Of a DNA stretch of 27,877 nucleotides, positions 1 to 5,323 are shown piece after piece (positions within the stretch are counted from its first letter, which is position 1; every line of letters begins with the position of its first letter). The position numbers were made by a program, and so were the translations under genes. The notes below the pieces were generated by a model. It searched no databases, was not told the DNA's origin, and saw nothing but the letters and a program-made list of their open reading frames with translations. Source of the stretch: a virus. The stretch lies in IMG/VR virus record IMGVR_UViG_3300028895_001347, positions 1-27,877 of that record. One strand, 5' to 3'.

Positions 1-570
1 ATGAAACCAGATAGAAAAAAGCGATGGCGCCAACGTGTGCGGGAGTACCTTGCTGCTGCATTTGGCAATAAGTGCGCAATCTGTGGTTACGACGCCTGCC
101 GCGCGGCGTTCGATTACCATCACGTGGAGGATAAGGATCAAGCGCTCAGCGTAGCTATGCGCAACGGTTACGCGTGGGCAAAGATCGTACGAGAGGCGCG
201 CAAGTGTGTATTGCTTTGCTGCCGCTGCCATCGGGAATTGCACGCCGGCGTCGCGGCGCTTCCAGCGAACTATCCACGATTTAACGAAGACTATGCCGAC
301 GTGATGACGCTGCGCCAACGCGAATTTGATGCTTGCCCTGTGTGCGGCGTAGAGAAACCAAAGAAGCAGCAGTATTGCAGCCGTATGTGCCATAACGGTG
401 AACAAAAACGCTTCGATCCGTCTCGAGAAGAGCTCGAACAGCTTGTTGCTTCGAATACGTATACGGCTGTGGGGCGGTTATTCGGCGTAAGCGACAATGC
501 CATCAAGAAGCGTTGTCGCCAGCTTGGTATCAAATTATTGCCAAGAAGACAGTCTGCGGGTGTGGTGTAA
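1..570 (+). CDS. HNH endonuclease-like zinc-binding protein
   Basis: A 189-residue protein with an HNH-type core: CAIC at about residues 25-28, a DYHHV motif at 38-42, and CCRCHRELH at about 74-82. This is the arrangement of zinc-stabilised HNH nucleases, which nick or cut DNA. A second zinc knuckle follows (CPVC at 112-115, then C-x3-C near 126-130). The C terminus looks like a helix-turn-helix (TYTAVGRLFGVSDNAIKKRC), so it may bind specific DNA. This order (HNH core then HTH-type repeat) resembles free-standing phage homing endonucleases; that reading is inference. The ATG is the first base of the window, so an upstream start cannot be excluded. The last 15 nt overlap tRNA-Gly, whose D-loop supplies the TAA stop. 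Confidence 0.75.
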   Translation: MKPDRKKRWRQRVREYLAAAFGNKCAICGYDACRAAFDYHHVEDKDQALSVAMRNGYAWAKIVREARKCVLLCCRCHRELHAGVAALPANYPRFNEDYADVMTLRQREFDACPVCGVEKPKKQQYCSRMCHNGEQKRFDPSREELEQLVASNTYTAVGRLFGVSDNAIKKRCRQLGIKLLPRRQSAGVV

Positions 571-627
571 TTGGCAACACACTAGCCTTCCACGCTAGGA
601 TCGTCGGATCGTAACCGACCGCCCGTA
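556..627 (+). tRNA. tRNA-Gly (anticodon TCC)
   Basis: Cloverleaf by hand: acceptor GCGGGTG/CGCCCGT, D-stem GTGT/ACAC, anticodon stem CTAGC/GCTAG with loop CTTCCAC (anticodon TCC, codon GGA), T-stem GTCGG/CCGAC with an off-consensus loop ATCGTAA. Discriminator A is followed by CT; CCA is not encoded. The 5' end lies inside the HNH gene. Confidence 0.88.
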
Positions 628-663
628 CTTTTTGGTCACCTGTTCTAAAGGAAGGAGTCTGTT

Positions 664-741
664 ATGCACTTGACGCGGACCCCTCATGAAAGTTGCCGGT
701 GGCCTGCTTGCGGCCCCGGCCCGCCACAAACCACCCTATAG
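664..741 (+). CDS. Micro-ORF (25 aa) between tRNAs
   Basis: A strong Shine-Dalgarno (AAGGAAGGAG, about 649-658) precedes ATG 664. The frame encodes 25 residues rich in Pro, Cys and Arg, and stops at TAG 739-741, which is made by the T8-A9-G10 bases of tRNA-Arg(CCG). No family recognised. It may be a real small protein, or a leader whose translation ends exactly at the tRNA boundary. The ribosome-binding site is the main support. Confidence 0.4.
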   Translation: MHLTRTPHESCRWPACGPGPPQTTL

Positions 742-803
742 TCGAGAGGACAAGACGCGGCCCTCCGAAGGCCGAGGCCCTGGTTCGACCCCAGGTAGGG
801 TGA
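732..803 (+). tRNA. tRNA-Arg (anticodon CCG)
   Basis: Acceptor CACCCTA/TAGGGTG, T8 A9, D-stem GTC/GAC, anticodon stem CGGCC/GGCCG with loop CTCCGAA (anticodon CCG, codon CGG), T-arm CCTGG-TTCGACC-CCAGG. Discriminator A, followed by CT, no CCA. It overlaps the stop codon of the micro-ORF upstream. Confidence 0.92.
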
Positions 804-813
804 CTGCTATAAT

Positions 814-885
814 GCCCTCGTAGCCTAGAGGATAGGCCACGGTTTTCTACACCGTTCCACGTGGGTTCGAATCCTACCGAGGGTA
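814..885 (+). tRNA. tRNA-Arg (anticodon TCT)
   Basis: Acceptor GCCCTCG/CGAGGGT (1-72 is G-T), D-stem GCC/GGC, anticodon stem ACGGT/ACCGT with loop TTTCTAC (anticodon TCT, codon AGA), T-arm GTGGG/CCTAC with loop TTCGAAT. Discriminator A followed by CT. The GAGGG of its 3' acceptor strand lies about 11 nt before the next ATG and may double as a ribosome-binding site. Confidence 0.92.
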
Positions 886-893
886 CTTCACCT

Positions 894-1514
894 ATGAAAT
901 TGATTTCGATGTGCACCGAAAGAGTGGGTCCGCTGGTGCAAAACATGCTCGCGTCGTTGAAGCGCATCGGCGTTGGCATCGAGATCCACGATATGCAGGT
1001 GCACGGCGAGCCGTACGGTACCGAGCTGTTCGAACAGATGATGATGCAGAAGGTCAGGCTCGTACGCAAGGAGCTTCTGAAAGGCGAGGTCGTCATCTGG
1101 ACCGACGTCGACGTCGTTTTCCGCCGTGATCCGCGTAAGGATTTGGAGCGCACGCTTGAAGGCCACGACATCGTCTTCCAACGTGACTGTCCGGACGGCG
1201 ACAACAAGGTGTGCGCAGGATTCTTCGCCGCGGCACCGACGCCAGCGACGCTGGACCTGCTGGACCCTGCGAACCTGCCTAAGTACCGCCGGCGCCGCCA
1301 ATACTGCGACGATCAGATGCGTATCCAGCACAGGTTGCGGAAAGAGCCTGATGTCGTGGACATGGTCATGCTGGACCCGCTGATGTACCCGTCTGGGTGG
1401 TACCAGCTGAACAGTCAGCTGAGCGAGAATCGCTATATGTGCCACTACAACTGGCATATCAAGCAGACCAAGAAAATCCAGCGTATGCAGGATGAAAACG
1501 ATTGGCTAATCTGA
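894..1514 (+). CDS. Glycosyltransferase, DxD type (GT-A fold)
   Basis: A 206-residue protein with hydrophobic strand then acidic motif IWTDVDVVF (DVD at residues 71-73), the metal and nucleotide-sugar binding signature of GT-A glycosyltransferases. The pattern is closest to the nucleotide-diphospho-sugar transferase group, where a D-x-D is followed by F-x-x-D-P (here FRRDP). Downstream CAGFFAAAPTP and CDDQ segments match the usual acceptor-side order of that group. ATG 894 was chosen because the frame upstream runs into tRNA-Arg; the only SD-like bases (GAGGG) are inside that tRNA. The TGA stop (1512-1514) lies in the first bases of tRNA-Pro(GGG). Donor and acceptor sugars are unknown. Its neighbours point to surface glycan modification. 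Confidence 0.7.
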   Translation: MKLISMCTERVGPLVQNMLASLKRIGVGIEIHDMQVHGEPYGTELFEQMMMQKVRLVRKELLKGEVVIWTDVDVVFRRDPRKDLERTLEGHDIVFQRDCPDGDNKVCAGFFAAAPTPATLDLLDPANLPKYRRRRQYCDDQMRIQHRLRKEPDVVDMVMLDPLMYPSGWYQLNSQLSENRYMCHYNWHIKQTKKIQRMQDENDWLI

Positions 1515-1584
1515 GTGTAGCTCAGTCTGGTAGAGCGTCTGGCTGGGGGCCAGAAGGCCGCAGGTTCGAATCCTGCCACTTAGA
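1511..1584 (+). tRNA. tRNA-Pro (anticodon GGG)
   Basis: Acceptor CTGAGTG/CACTTAG, T8 A9, D-arm GCTC-AGTCTGGTA-GAGC, anticodon stem TCTGG/CCAGA with loop CTGGGGG (anticodon GGG, codon CCC), T-arm GCAGG-TTCGAAT-CCTGC. Discriminator A followed by CT. It starts inside the stop codon region of the glycosyltransferase gene (4-nt overlap). Confidence 0.93.
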
Positions 1585-1588
1585 CTTC

Positions 1589-1701
1589 GCGCGTATAGGC
1601 TGATTGGACAGTCAACCGCGGGCGAGAACGGGAAAGGTAGCGCTGCCGGAACCTAAGTGTAGCCAACGGAGAAATGCAGGTTCGAATCCTGACTGCGCGC
1701 A
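1589..1701 (+). ncRNA. Oversized tRNA-like element 1 (113 nt)
   Basis: The ends are clearly tRNA-like: acceptor GCGCGTA (1589-1595) pairs with TGCGCGC (1694-1700); T8 A9; D-arm GGCT-GATTGGAC-AGTC; T-arm with loop TTCGAAT (1681-1687); discriminator A followed by CT, as in neighbouring tRNAs. The part that should hold the anticodon arm and variable loop (1615-1675) is 61 nt instead of about 22, and no proper anticodon arm can be drawn; only a CCG/CGG pairing (1616-1618 with 1667-1669) is visible. It could be an intron-bearing tRNA, a decayed tRNA, or a tRNA-mimicking ncRNA. Confidence 0.45.
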
Positions 1702-1717
1702 CTCGCACGGAGGCGTC

Positions 1718-2353
1718 ATGGCCAAGACTATGGTAGTCGTCGGAAACGCTGAGCCGACTGTCGACCTGTCGGAGATCATCGACGACGCTGACGAAGTCGT
1801 ACGCTTCCAGATGGCTTTCTACTACCCGTTAGGGCTGACCGGCACTAAGACAACGGCGTTGGCATTCCGCGGCGCCTCGACAGGGACTGGCAAAGATCTG
1901 AGTACAGGCAAGCTGCCCCTATCGCAGGAGGCACTAGCTGCCAGACCAGAGCTGTGGGTCATGCGCAGCGACGGCTGGGGCATGCATGCGCCGCGTAAGT
2001 TGTCGTGGTGCAATCTGCATCACGTCGAGGTTGCGCCCTTCTTCGCACGTTATCCGCAGATGAGCGAGCTGCCGATACGCTTCGTGGATATGTCAGCACG
2101 TACGGCGCTGAAAGCATACTTTTGGAGGCGACGGCGCTTCAAAGGCCATGTGGAGCCAACGGGCGGCTTATGGGTGCTACAATGGCTGCTATCGCAAACG
2201 GAGTTTGCAGAGTATACCATACAGGTTACCGGCTTCACGGGCGGTTTTCGCGGTCATCATCCAGAAGGCCTGGAGCGTGAGCTGCTGAAACGTTGGGTGC
2301 GTGGCGGCCGGTTGCACCCGATCGGTAACATGGGAGACATACCATGCGAATAG
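1718..2353 (+). CDS. Sialyltransferase-like (GT29-like) glycosyltransferase A
   Basis: A 211-residue protein. N-terminal VVVGNAEP (6-13) and IDDADEVVRFQ (21-31) match the sialylmotif-L pattern of family 29 glycosyltransferases (VGN..., then ID..D.V.R). A PTGGLWVLQWLL block (147-158) matches sialylmotif S, and H181-x4-E186 in GHHPEGLE matches sialylmotif VS, which carries catalytic His and Glu. Family 29 enzymes move sialic acid or related acidic sugars from CMP donors to glycans. ATG 1718 has GGAGG 5 nt upstream. It overlaps the next gene, a CMP-sugar synthetase-like protein, by 10 nt, which suggests coupled translation and a shared pathway. It is paralogous to the product of 2988-3578. The assignment is by motif only; the real donor could be another nonulosonate. 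Confidence 0.65.
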   Translation: MAKTMVVVGNAEPTVDLSEIIDDADEVVRFQMAFYYPLGLTGTKTTALAFRGASTGTGKDLSTGKLPLSQEALAARPELWVMRSDGWGMHAPRKLSWCNLHHVEVAPFFARYPQMSELPIRFVDMSARTALKAYFWRRRRFKGHVEPTGGLWVLQWLLSQTEFAEYTIQVTGFTGGFRGHHPEGLERELLKRWVRGGRLHPIGNMGDIPCE

Positions 2354-3009
2354 CTGTCACACCCCTGAAGATGCGCAGCGAGCGTGTGCCCGGCAAGAAC
2401 TTCCGCGAACTGTGCGGACGCCCGCTGTACGAATGGACGCTGGAACCGCTACGCCAGCTGCGTGAAGAGGGTCTTATCGACGAGATCGGCGTCTACGGCG
2501 AACCCGCCATCATGGATCACGTCCCGTCCGACGTCGTGCTGTATCCCGAGCGGACCGTCATGGAGATACAGGACAGCAACAGAATGTTTCGCGATATGCT
2601 GGCGGCCGTTCCAGAGAAAGCGACGTGGTGCTGCATCAAGAACGCGACGTCGCCGTTCATTCGCGTGGACAGTATCCGCACCGCCATGAATGCTGTCATC
2701 GCTAGCGGTTTTGATTCGGCCGCCAGCATGCAAGCCGTCCGCGGACGTCTGTGGAACTGCCACTACCAGTCAATCAACCACGACCCACGTACATGTCCGC
2801 CGACGCAAACGCAAGCGCCGATCTTCATTGAGTCGGATGGCTTCTGGATTCTTCGGCGCACTTTCATGCGTGAGCACGGACGGCGCATCGGTTTCCATCC
2901 ATGGTTCCAAGAAGTGCGCGGCACCGAACTGGTCGACATTGACACCGAGGCTGACTGGGAGCTTGCGGAGCACGTTGGAGCCGGATTATGTCAAAAACCA
3001 TCGTCGTAG
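2344..3009 (+). CDS. Acylneuraminate cytidylyltransferase-like (CMP-sugar synthetase)
   Basis: A 221-residue protein, close to the usual 220-230 of the family. The N terminus RSERVPGKNF (11-20) is the nucleotide-binding R-S-x-R-x-P-x-K-N signature of CMP-NeuNAc/CMP-Kdo synthetases, followed by GRPLYEWTLE. NATSPF in mid-protein corresponds to the family Q-x-T-S-P-L segment, and ELVDIDTEADWELAE near the C terminus matches the conserved E-x-I-D-I-D-T-x-x-D metal site. The reaction would be CTP plus an acidic nine-carbon (or Kdo-type) sugar giving CMP-sugar and pyrophosphate. It lies between two GT29-like transferases and overlaps both genes (10 nt and 22 nt), so it probably makes their donor. 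No sugar-acid synthase (NeuB-like) is visible in the window, so the sugar must come from the host or elsewhere in the genome. Confidence 0.78.
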   Translation: MRIAVTPLKMRSERVPGKNFRELCGRPLYEWTLEPLRQLREEGLIDEIGVYGEPAIMDHVPSDVVLYPERTVMEIQDSNRMFRDMLAAVPEKATWCCIKNATSPFIRVDSIRTAMNAVIASGFDSAASMQAVRGRLWNCHYQSINHDPRTCPPTQTQAPIFIESDGFWILRRTFMREHGRRIGFHPWFQEVRGTELVDIDTEADWELAEHVGAGLCQKPSS

Positions 3010-3578
3010 TCGGCAACAGCAAGCCGTCCGAAGACATGTCCGCAGCTATAGATGCGGCGGACGCTGTTGCGCGCTTCCAGACGACACCGTTCTACGAGAC
3101 CGGGCTGATCGGCAAACGTACGACACACCTGGCGCTACGTGGTGCAGCGAAAGGCCATGGAGAGTTGATAGCGATGGGGCGCCTTAGGCTCGTCCCAGAA
3201 GTCGTGAAAGCGCAGCCGCATCTGTGGATTATGCCGTCACAGCGCGAAAAGCTCCGGCCTAGCCAGTTAACCAAGATGGACCTTTGTCCGTTCTTCAAAC
3301 GCTATCCGGCGCTCAAAGAATCGCGCGTAGAATTCGTTGACAGGCGCCATTGCGCGTGGGTACGGCGATACAAACGCAACTTCGGTGTAGAGCAGAACGT
3401 GAATCCGAGCGCGGGCGTTTGGATCTTGAAGTGGTTGGTCGACAATCCGGCGTACACGTACTGGACGATAAAGATCGCCTGCTTCGGGTACAATGCGAAC
3501 TTCAAAGGACACGACGCGCATTCCGAGCAAGCGCTGCTACGCAAGTGGCTCAAGCAGGAACGCATACAAGAATTGTAA
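2988..3578 (+). CDS. Sialyltransferase-like (GT29-like) glycosyltransferase B
   Basis: A 196-residue paralogue of the 1718-2353 product. Matching blocks: VVVGNSKPSED (6-16), IDAADAVARFQ (21-31), NPSAGVWILKWL (139-150), and GHDAHSE (174-180) with H175-x4-E180. These correspond to sialylmotifs L, S and VS. The two paralogues differ strongly in the middle, so they may act on different acceptors or form different linkages. ATG 2988 lies inside the end of the cytidylyltransferase gene with GGAG 9-12 nt upstream. The stop is directly followed by tRNA-Pro(CGG). There is no signal peptide or membrane anchor, so it probably works in the cytoplasm. Confidence 0.65.
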   Translation: MSKTIVVVGNSKPSEDMSAAIDAADAVARFQTTPFYETGLIGKRTTHLALRGAAKGHGELIAMGRLRLVPEVVKAQPHLWIMPSQREKLRPSQLTKMDLCPFFKRYPALKESRVEFVDRRHCAWVRRYKRNFGVEQNVNPSAGVWILKWLVDNPAYTYWTIKIACFGYNANFKGHDAHSEQALLRKWLKQERIQEL

Positions 3579-3579
3579 T

Positions 3580-3653
3580 CTGGGTGTAGCTCAGCCTGGC
3601 AGAGCGCGCGGTTCGGGACCGCGAGGACGCAAGTTCAAATCTTGCTACCCAGA
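3580..3653 (+). tRNA. tRNA-Pro (anticodon CGG)
   Basis: Acceptor CTGGGTG/TACCCAG, D-arm GCTC-AGCCTGGCA-GAGC, anticodon stem CGCGG/CCGCG with loop TTCGGGA (anticodon CGG, codon CCG), T-arm GCAAG-TTCAAAT-CTTGC. Discriminator A followed by CT. It starts 1 nt after the stop codon of the preceding gene. Confidence 0.93.
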
Positions 3654-3655
3654 CT

Positions 3656-3753
3656 GATCCGGGACTCCTTAACAACTAGGGGAATGGAGGAGCGATAATA
3701 CGGGTTCGAAGTCCGGCCTAGGGGCCCCGCCCCGGGCAAGCCCCTACCGGATC
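3656..3753 (+). ncRNA. Structured tRNA-like element 2 (98 nt)
   Basis: A closing helix GATCCGG (3656-3662) with CCGGATC (3747-3753) encloses three internal hairpins: CTCCT/AGGAG (about 3665-3692), CGGG-TTCGAAG-TCCG (about 3701-3715), and a strong GC-rich one, TAGGGGC/GCCCCTA with inner CCCG/CGGG (about 3719-3746). This four-helix layout recalls a cloverleaf, and the central loop TTCGAAG reads like either a T-loop or an anticodon loop (CGA). No standard tRNA can be drawn, and the CT after the discriminator seen in neighbours is absent. It fills the space between tRNA-Pro and tRNA-Val. Confidence 0.35.
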
Positions 3754-3756
3754 CGC

Positions 3757-3830
3757 AGGCGATTAGCTCATCAGGCCAGAGCGCCACCTCGACACGGTGG
3801 AGGCGGCAGGTTCAAGTCCTGCATCGCCTA
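3757..3830 (+). tRNA. tRNA-Val (anticodon GAC) with C33
   Basis: Acceptor AGGCGAT/ATCGCCT, D-arm GCTC-ATCAGGCCA-GAGC, anticodon stem CCACC/GGTGG, loop TCGACAC, T-arm GCAGG-TTCAAGT-CCTGC, discriminator A followed by CT. The anticodon by position is GAC (codon GTC). Position 33 is C instead of the nearly universal T, so either decoding is unusual or the gene is drifting. Confidence 0.85.
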
Positions 3831-3842
3831 CTGGAGGAACAA

Positions 3843-4391
3843 ATGACAAAGAACAAGCTCGACGATCCTAGATTGTGCATGCGCGCCGCGCCCGGCCTAA
3901 CGGAAGGCCTGCACGCGTTTGGCCGTAAGTACGGCGGTGGAACATTGGTCGAATTGGGCGTATGGCAGGGCGAAAGCACACTAGTCCACGCCAAGTATTT
4001 CGACTACGTGCTCGGCGTCGATCCGTGGGAACTAACAATCGACAAAACGCTTGGCGACTGTGTCGGTGCGGAGATGCATCCGCGCGACATGCGCTGGGCG
4101 CATGCGCAAGCCCACAAGAACACGTACAATCAGCGTAACGTCATGCTGATAAACGCCTTCGACATGGACGTTGAACCGTTCATCGGTAAGGTCGACGGCG
4201 TGTACATCGACGCTGTGCATACGGACGCAGCTGTGTCACGGCAAATCAAGCTGTGGCTGCCGCATTGCACGCGGTTCATCGCCGGGCATGACTACGACAA
4301 GCGCTTCCGTGGCGTGATGAAAGCAGTAGATAGGGAATTCGCGGACCGCGTCGACGTATTCGAGGACACGACTTGGGCTGTGAAGCTATGA
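3843..4391 (+). CDS. Class I SAM-dependent methyltransferase-like protein
   Basis: A 182-residue protein. LVELGVWQGEST (35-46) is the glycine-containing SAM-binding motif I; VLGVDPWE (57-64) ends strand 2 with the acidic residue that binds the SAM ribose; VDGVYIDAVHTD gives the D-x-x-H block, and RFIAGHDYDKRFRGV the later G-H-D-Y block. This order is typical of the Methyltransferase_24 type common in O-methylation of glycans and in polysaccharide clusters. GGAGG at 3833-3837 precedes ATG 3843. It lies in the glycan gene set, so a sugar substrate is likely, but that is inference. tRNA-Ile follows the stop without a gap. Confidence 0.72.
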   Translation: MTKNKLDDPRLCMRAAPGLTEGLHAFGRKYGGGTLVELGVWQGESTLVHAKYFDYVLGVDPWELTIDKTLGDCVGAEMHPRDMRWAHAQAHKNTYNQRNVMLINAFDMDVEPFIGKVDGVYIDAVHTDAAVSRQIKLWLPHCTRFIAGHDYDKRFRGVMKAVDREFADRVDVFEDTTWAVKL

Positions 4392-4461
4392 TGGATGCAG
4401 GCTTGGGACCTAGGGGACTCTTATAAGGCCCCCGAGCTGGGTTCGAAACCCAGGCATCCGA
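4392..4461 (+). tRNA. tRNA-Ile (anticodon TAT), short D-arm
   Basis: Acceptor TGGATGC/GCATCCG (1-72 is T-G), anticodon stem GGACT/GGCCC with one A-C mismatch, loop CTTATAA (anticodon TAT, codon ATA), T-arm CTGGG-TTCGAAA-CCCAG, discriminator A followed by CT. The D-arm segment is about 3 nt short and pairs weakly. It begins directly after the methyltransferase stop codon. Confidence 0.72.
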
Positions 4462-4462
4462 C

Positions 4463-4534
4463 TGCTCCGTAACATAATTGGCAGTGTGCTGGAGTCATGA
4501 TCCAGTGGTCTCGGTTCGACCCCGAGCGGAGCGA
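4463..4534 (+). tRNA. tRNA-Met or Ile2 (anticodon CAT)
   Basis: Acceptor TGCTCCG/CGGAGCG (1-72 is T-G), D-stem ACAT/GTGT, anticodon stem CTGGA/TCCAG, loop GTCATGA, T-arm CTCGG-TTCGACC-CCGAG, discriminator A followed by CT. It lacks the three G-C pairs of initiator tRNA next to the loop, so it is an elongator Met or a lysidine-modified Ile tRNA. G37 is unusual for a CAT anticodon. It starts at the T of the CT that follows tRNA-Ile. Confidence 0.85.
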
Positions 4535-4593
4535 CTTGGCTGCGTGCTGAAATAACGCATTCAGGAAAGATGTGGTCCTAGCGGCCGTCTTAT

Positions 4594-4773
4594 GGCGGTG
4601 TAGCTCAAATGAAGCGTCTGAGACAAAGTACACGTCGAGGGCGTGAACATTCGTCTGCGCGATCGGGTCCCGGATGGTGACGTCACATCCACGGGCTGCG
4701 GGGTCGGTAGTCGTCAGGTAGAGCGCCGTGGGTAGCCCCTGCGGAAGATGCGGTTCGAATCCGTCCACCGCTA
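4594..4773 (+). ncRNA. Oversized tRNA-like element 3, apparent D-loop insertion (180 nt)
   Basis: The 5' part GGCGGTG-TA-GCTC (4594-4606) pairs with CACCGCT (4766-4772) as a 7-bp acceptor stem. A canonical D-arm continuation GTCAGGTA-GAGC occurs only at 4713-4724, so 4607-4712 (106 nt) looks inserted in the D-loop; the two ends together are 74 nt, a normal tRNA length. The T-arm has loop TTCGAAT, discriminator A, then CT. The anticodon arm is irregular: CCGTG/TGCGG leaves a 9-nt loop. The insert contains a strong hairpin around TGACGTCA (about 4674-4690). It is either an interrupted tRNA or a pseudogene. Confidence 0.42.
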
Positions 4774-4778
4774 CTTAC

Positions 4779-4849
4779 GGTCCTATAGCTCGAAGGTCGA
4801 GCTGCTGCCTTTTAAGCAGCGGGTCTAGGTTCGATTCCTAGTGGGACCA
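4779..4849 (+). tRNA. tRNA-Lys (anticodon TTT)
   Basis: Acceptor GGTCCTA/TGGGACC, D-arm GCTC-GAAGGTC-GAGC, anticodon stem GCTGC/GCAGC with loop CTTTTAA (anticodon TTT, codon AAA), T-arm CTAGG-TTCGATT-CCTAG, discriminator A followed by CT. D-arm and T-arm are identical to those of tRNA-Lys(CTT) at 5156, so the pair arose by duplication. Confidence 0.94.
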
Positions 4850-4872
4850 CTGACTAACAAAGGAGGTTTGTC

Positions 4873-4974
4873 ATGGAAATGTTGCTTGCGGAGGCCACCA
4901 CCTGGCCTGACGTAGCGCGCGATGTCATTGTTGGGATCGTGGTGTTGGGCATGTTTTGGATACTCTTCCGCTGA
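4873..4974 (+). CDS. Small single-pass membrane protein (33 aa)
   Basis: AAAGGAGG (about 4859-4866), a near-perfect Shine-Dalgarno, precedes ATG 4873. The 33-residue product has a short polar N terminus and a hydrophobic C-terminal half (DVIVGIVVLGMFWILF, about 17-32) ending in Arg, which fits one membrane helix with the C terminus on the positive side. It lies between tRNA-Lys and tRNA-Thr. No family recognised. Small membrane proteins of this shape are common in phages, but size and position give no function. Confidence 0.68.
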   Translation: MEMLLAEATTWPDVARDVIVGIVVLGMFWILFR

Positions 4975-4977
4975 TGA

Positions 4978-5048
4978 TCCGGGGTAGTTTAACGGCAGAA
5001 CAGCTGTTTCGTACTCAGCAGGTGCGGGTTCGATTCCTGCCCTCGGAT
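4978..5048 (+). tRNA. tRNA-Thr (anticodon CGT)
   Basis: Acceptor TCCGGGG/CCTCGGA, T8 A9, D-arm GTTT-AACGGCA-GAAC, anticodon arm GCTGT-TTCGTAC-TCAGC (closing T-T mismatch; anticodon CGT, codon ACG), T-arm GCGGG-TTCGATT-CCTGC. The discriminator is T, followed by CT. Confidence 0.87.
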
Positions 5049-5061
5049 CTTAGGGCTGTTT

Positions 5062-5134
5062 TCCGCCAGAGCTCGGACTGGTACGAGCCCGGCATGGTAA
5101 GCCGGAGGACACGGTTCAACTCCGTGTGGCGGAT
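5062..5134 (+). tRNA. tRNA-Thr (anticodon GGT)
   Basis: Perfect acceptor TCCGCCA/TGGCGGA, D-arm GCTC...GAGC, anticodon stem CCGGC/GCCGG with loop ATGGTAA (anticodon GGT, codon ACC), T-arm CACGG-TTCAACT-CCGTG, discriminator T followed by CT. Position 8 is G instead of the usual T. Confidence 0.92.
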
Positions 5135-5155
5135 CTTGATCATATGAACAAAATT

Positions 5156-5226
5156 GGCTCCGTAGCTCGAAGGTCGAGCAGGCGGCTCTTAACCGTCAGG
5201 TCTAGGTTCGATTCCTAGTGGGGCCA
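5156..5226 (+). tRNA. tRNA-Lys (anticodon CTT)
   Basis: Acceptor GGCTCCG/TGGGGCC, D-arm GCTC-GAAGGTC-GAGC, anticodon stem GGCGG/CCGTC with loop CTCTTAA (anticodon CTT, codon AAG), T-arm CTAGG-TTCGATT-CCTAG, discriminator A followed by CT. It is a paralogue of tRNA-Lys(TTT) at 4779. Confidence 0.93.
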
Positions 5227-5228
5227 CT

Positions 5229-5301
5229 GTGGCTGTGGTGTACCAGGCAGCACGTCAGCTTGTGGCGCTGAAGGAGCAGGGTTCAAATCCCTCCAGCCAC
5301 C
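5229..5301 (+). tRNA. tRNA-His (anticodon GTG)
   Basis: Acceptor GTGGCTG/CAGCCAC, D-stem GTGT/GCAC, anticodon stem TCAGC/GCTGA with loop TTGTGGC (anticodon GTG, codon CAC), T-arm with loop TTCAAAT (4 bp plus a C-C mismatch). C73 is the expected His discriminator, but the base before G1 is T rather than the encoded G-1 usual in bacteria. Last tRNA of the array, directly before the terminator. Confidence 0.9.
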
Positions 5302-5302
5302 T

Positions 5303-5323
5303 AGCCCCGAAAGGGGCTTTTTT
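5303..5323 (+). terminator. Rho-independent terminator ending the tRNA array
   Basis: Stem AGCCCC/GGGGCT with GAAA tetraloop, directly followed by a run of six T. It begins 2 nt after tRNA-His and would end the array transcript before the sulfotransferase unit. Confidence 0.93.

Noticed and set aside
3656-3753. tmRNA or RNase P RNA reading of element 2
   Set aside because: Too short and without any known core motif.
4421-4768. 115-codon minus-strand frame across tRNA-Ile, tRNA-Met and element 3
   Set aside because: It covers two clear tRNAs and has no RBS; structured RNA explains the region better.
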